Of a stretch of 32,651 nucleotides of DNA, positions 30,853 through 32,651 are shown in pieces. The notes beneath the pieces were generated by a model. The model did not search any database, had not been told where the DNA came from, and saw only the letters and a program-made list of their open reading frames with translations. Every line of letters begins with the position of its first letter. The first letter of the stretch is position 1. Source of the stretch: CALFCE01 sp964411665 (GTDB lineage Bacteria; Pseudomonadota; Gammaproteobacteria; Granulosicoccales; Granulosicoccaceae). The stretch is from the NCBI GenBank assembly GCA_964411665.1, contig CAYPMR010000045.1, positions 1-32,651 on the forward strand, in the 5' to 3' direction. Both the position numbers and the translations under genes were made by a program.

Positions 30853-32651
30853 TTACTGATTTTCAATTTTGCGTACCCAAACTGCTGTATCATGAAAAAC
30901 AGCTCCACCATTAGGCTTACCAGGCTCTGCTGATGTCAGTGTATTGATACCCAGCAACACTCCCTCATCATCTGAACAATCAATTCCACTACTATCACTC
31001 TTGTCGGTGGAACATCCAAACGAACAATTTGGCCACAGACTTTCACAGATAACTATTCCAGATTGCACCCCATCAAATCTGTCTACTTGCAACACTACAT
31101 TACCCTGTTCATTACCGACACTGACAAAATCCCCTTGCAATAAAGCCAGGCGCTCGCAATCAACAGGATTAATTTTCAGATGTGGATGCTTTTCCATTTT
31201 ACGAGCAGACGGTGTTTCTGTGAAGGATGTGTTGAGAAACTGCCTGGCCGGCGACGCCACCAGTCGAAAAGGTTTCTCCTGAGTTGGCATATCGATTGAC
31301 TCCCAATGATCAGGCAATGTTGGCAACCCTTGCCAATTATCGCCAACACGCGACCAGTCAGGTTTAAAGTGAAACTTGCCATCCGGCGTTGCGAAACCAT
31401 CCAGAAAATTGGTTTGTTCAAATGGTAAAGCCACATCATGCCAATGCTTTTCGTACAGAGATTCGCTGTCTGGCATGTCGGATCTGGCGAGCATCTGATC
31501 CATCAATTCACGTTCACACAGATCGTCAGCGACGCTTCCACAATCAAGACGCTTGAGCAGATCAGAAATGACCCTGTGGTTACTGCGACATTCAGCTAAA
31601 GGCTCAATAAGACTACGCGTCACCTGAAAATAGGTATGACCACTCGCCTGGTACATATCATCATGTTCAAGAAAAGTTGTAGCGGGCAACACAATATCAG
31701 CTAGTTGCGCTGTTTCTGTCATAAACTGCTCATGCACCACAGTATAGATATCATCACGTTGCAAACCTTTATACACCGCACGACTCTCGGGAGCTACGAC
31801 TACAGGATTGGTATTCTGGACAAACAGAGCTTTGATCGGCGGCCCGTTGGCGAGATCCTGCGGATTGCCACAGAGTATCTGCCCTATCCTGGACTGATCA
31901 AGAACCCGTGTATCTGCTGGACGATCACTTGCCTGGTTAAGCGCAGTATCAATAGCGTACAGAGCGCCCTGCCCATAGAGTGCACCACCGCCTTGCACCT
32001 GCCATGCACCTGTTATGGCGGGCAGGCAGGTTGCTGCATGCATATTGGTCGCACCGTTTCGTGAGCGAGAAAAACCGTATCCCAAACGAATAAATGATTT
32101 CTTACTGGCGCCAAAGGCTTGTGCAAATTGAACAATTTCATCGACGGTCAGACCAGTAATACCTGCTGCCCACTCAGGCGTTTTTGATTGGTAGTGCTGT
32201 TCTACCTGTGAATCAAAATCTGTGTAACGCTCAAGATAGTCACGATCCGCCAGCCCCTCGGATAACAGCACATGTGCCACCGCGCAGGCCAACGCCCCAT
32301 CAGTGCCGGGCCGCAGCATCAGATGTTGATCCGCCTTCGCAGCCGTACCTGTCAAATACGGATCAATCACGATCAACCTGGCACCGTTGTCACGCCGTGC
32401 TTTAGCGACGTGATGCATGACATTGACCTGCGTACTGACCGGGTTACCACCCCAGATAACAATCAAATCACTGTGCTTCATTAGGCGGGCATCAGCACCG
32501 CGTTTCGCCCCGACCCCAACGTTGTAACCGGCATCAGCCAAAGTTACGCAAAATGTCGCATGCTGTTGGGAACTGCCTAATAAATTACGCATGCGCTGAA
32601 TACTGTCACGCTGCACCAGTCCCATGGTACCGGCATAGTGGTAGGGCCAGA
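30853..32651 (-). CDS. Molybdopterin oxidoreductase large subunit, 5' end outside the window
   Basis: This catalytic subunit of the DMSO reductase superfamily is incomplete. The frame stays open to the window edge, so the N-terminus, including any iron-sulfur motif, is not visible. Visible blocks include SDLIVIWGGNPVSTQVNVM, ARLIVIDPYLTGTAAKADQHLMLRPGTDGALACAVAHVLL and LFVQNTNPVVVAPES. The dinucleotide-binding C-terminal domain follows with HPHLKINPVDCERLALLQGDFVSVGNEQGNVVLQV. The pattern of formate dehydrogenase/nitrate reductase-like proteins fits, but substrate and cofactor partners cannot be named. A cysteine-rich loop (CESLWPNCSFGCSTDKSDSSGIDCSDDEG) lies near the C-terminus. The stop is 23 bases from the MITE-like element. 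Confidence 0.9.
   Translation of the reverse strand, partial: WPYHYAGTMGLVQRDSIQRMRNLLGSSQQHATFCVTLADAGYNVGVGAKRGADARLMKHSDLIVIWGGNPVSTQVNVMHHVAKARRDNGARLIVIDPYLTGTAAKADQHLMLRPGTDGALACAVAHVLLSEGLADRDYLERYTDFDSQVEQHYQSKTPEWAAGITGLTVDEIVQFAQAFGASKKSFIRLGYGFSRSRNGATNMHAATCLPAITGAWQVQGGGALYGQGALYAIDTALNQASDRPADTRVLDQSRIGQILCGNPQDLANGPPIKALFVQNTNPVVVAPESRAVYKGLQRDDIYTVVHEQFMTETAQLADIVLPATTFLEHDDMYQASGHTYFQVTRSLIEPLAECRSNHRVISDLLKRLDCGSVADDLCERELMDQMLARSDMPDSESLYEKHWHDVALPFEQTNFLDGFATPDGKFHFKPDWSRVGDNWQGLPTLPDHWESIDMPTQEKPFRLVASPARQFLNTSFTETPSARKMEKHPHLKINPVDCERLALLQGDFVSVGNEQGNVVLQVDRFDGVQSGIVICESLWPNCSFGCSTDKSDSSGIDCSDDEGVLLGINTLTSAEPGKPNGGAVFHDTAVWVRKIENQ

Noticed and set aside
30420..30914. 164-codon plus-strand ORF crossing the sulfotransferase start and the MITE-like element
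   Set aside because: It is antisense to the sulfotransferase gene and its middle is a translation of the 13-bp tandem array.

Overview
The window reads as chromosomal DNA of a free-living, probably marine, aerobic gammaproteobacterium. The evidence is a GbdR-type regulator closely matching the Pseudomonas family, a non-pyrrolysine MttB-family methyltransferase, secreted GH10 and GH16 polysaccharidases, MaeB and a long-form LeuA. Granulosicoccaceae-like organisms would fit, but this is an inference from gene content. No rRNA, tRNA, CRISPR array, prophage or complete insertion sequence was seen. One run of 100 N (23119-23218) marks an assembly gap.

Layout. (1) 1-6.8 kb is a methylated-amine and one-carbon region. 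It holds a GbdR-like regulator, an MttB-family methyltransferase, a small dual-specificity phosphatase, a zinc homocysteine/betaine-type S-methyltransferase and a glycine amidinotransferase. (2) 7-9.5 kb is a secreted GH10 xylanase behind four Ig-like repeats. (3) 9.9-12.8 kb holds a DUF445 membrane protein, an exported DUF6134-like protein, a HopJ-family protein and a divergent ceramidase-like (CREST) membrane protein. (4) 12.9-17 kb is leuA followed 5 bp later by maeB, with a possible 35-codon upstream ORF overlapping the leuA start. (5) 17.6-20.3 kb holds a DUF3820 protein, a YeaQ-like membrane protein, a stand-alone receiver protein and an FAD-linked oxidase. (6) 20.5-23 kb is a class III aminotransferase followed by an FAD amine oxidase, a likely operon. 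(7) 23-25.5 kb is a secreted protein with two GH16 domains and nearly identical C-terminal modules that surround the assembly gap. (8) 25.8-32.65 kb holds a YHS-domain protein, a DMT permease, an HTH regulator, a glycerophosphodiesterase without a canonical start codon, a small membrane protein, a sulfotransferase and a molybdopterin oxidoreductase that runs off the right edge.

How the genes may work together. MttB-type and betaine-homocysteine-type methyltransferases under a GbdR-type regulator suggest use of quaternary amines as methyl and carbon source. The amidinotransferase adds a glycine-to-guanidinoacetate step. The two secreted glycosidases point to degradation of algal or plant beta-glucans and xylans. 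LeuA and MaeB both affect acetyl-CoA and pyruvate flow and look co-transcribed.

The most unusual non-genic structure is a ~197-bp MITE-like element (30633-30829) with near-perfect terminal inverted repeats and an internal array of six 13-bp units. A second copy of one of its ends lies at 1696-1757, where it overlaps the stop codon of the MttB gene. Short 11-18-bp tandem duplications recur through the window. No wholly new multi-gene system could be supported.
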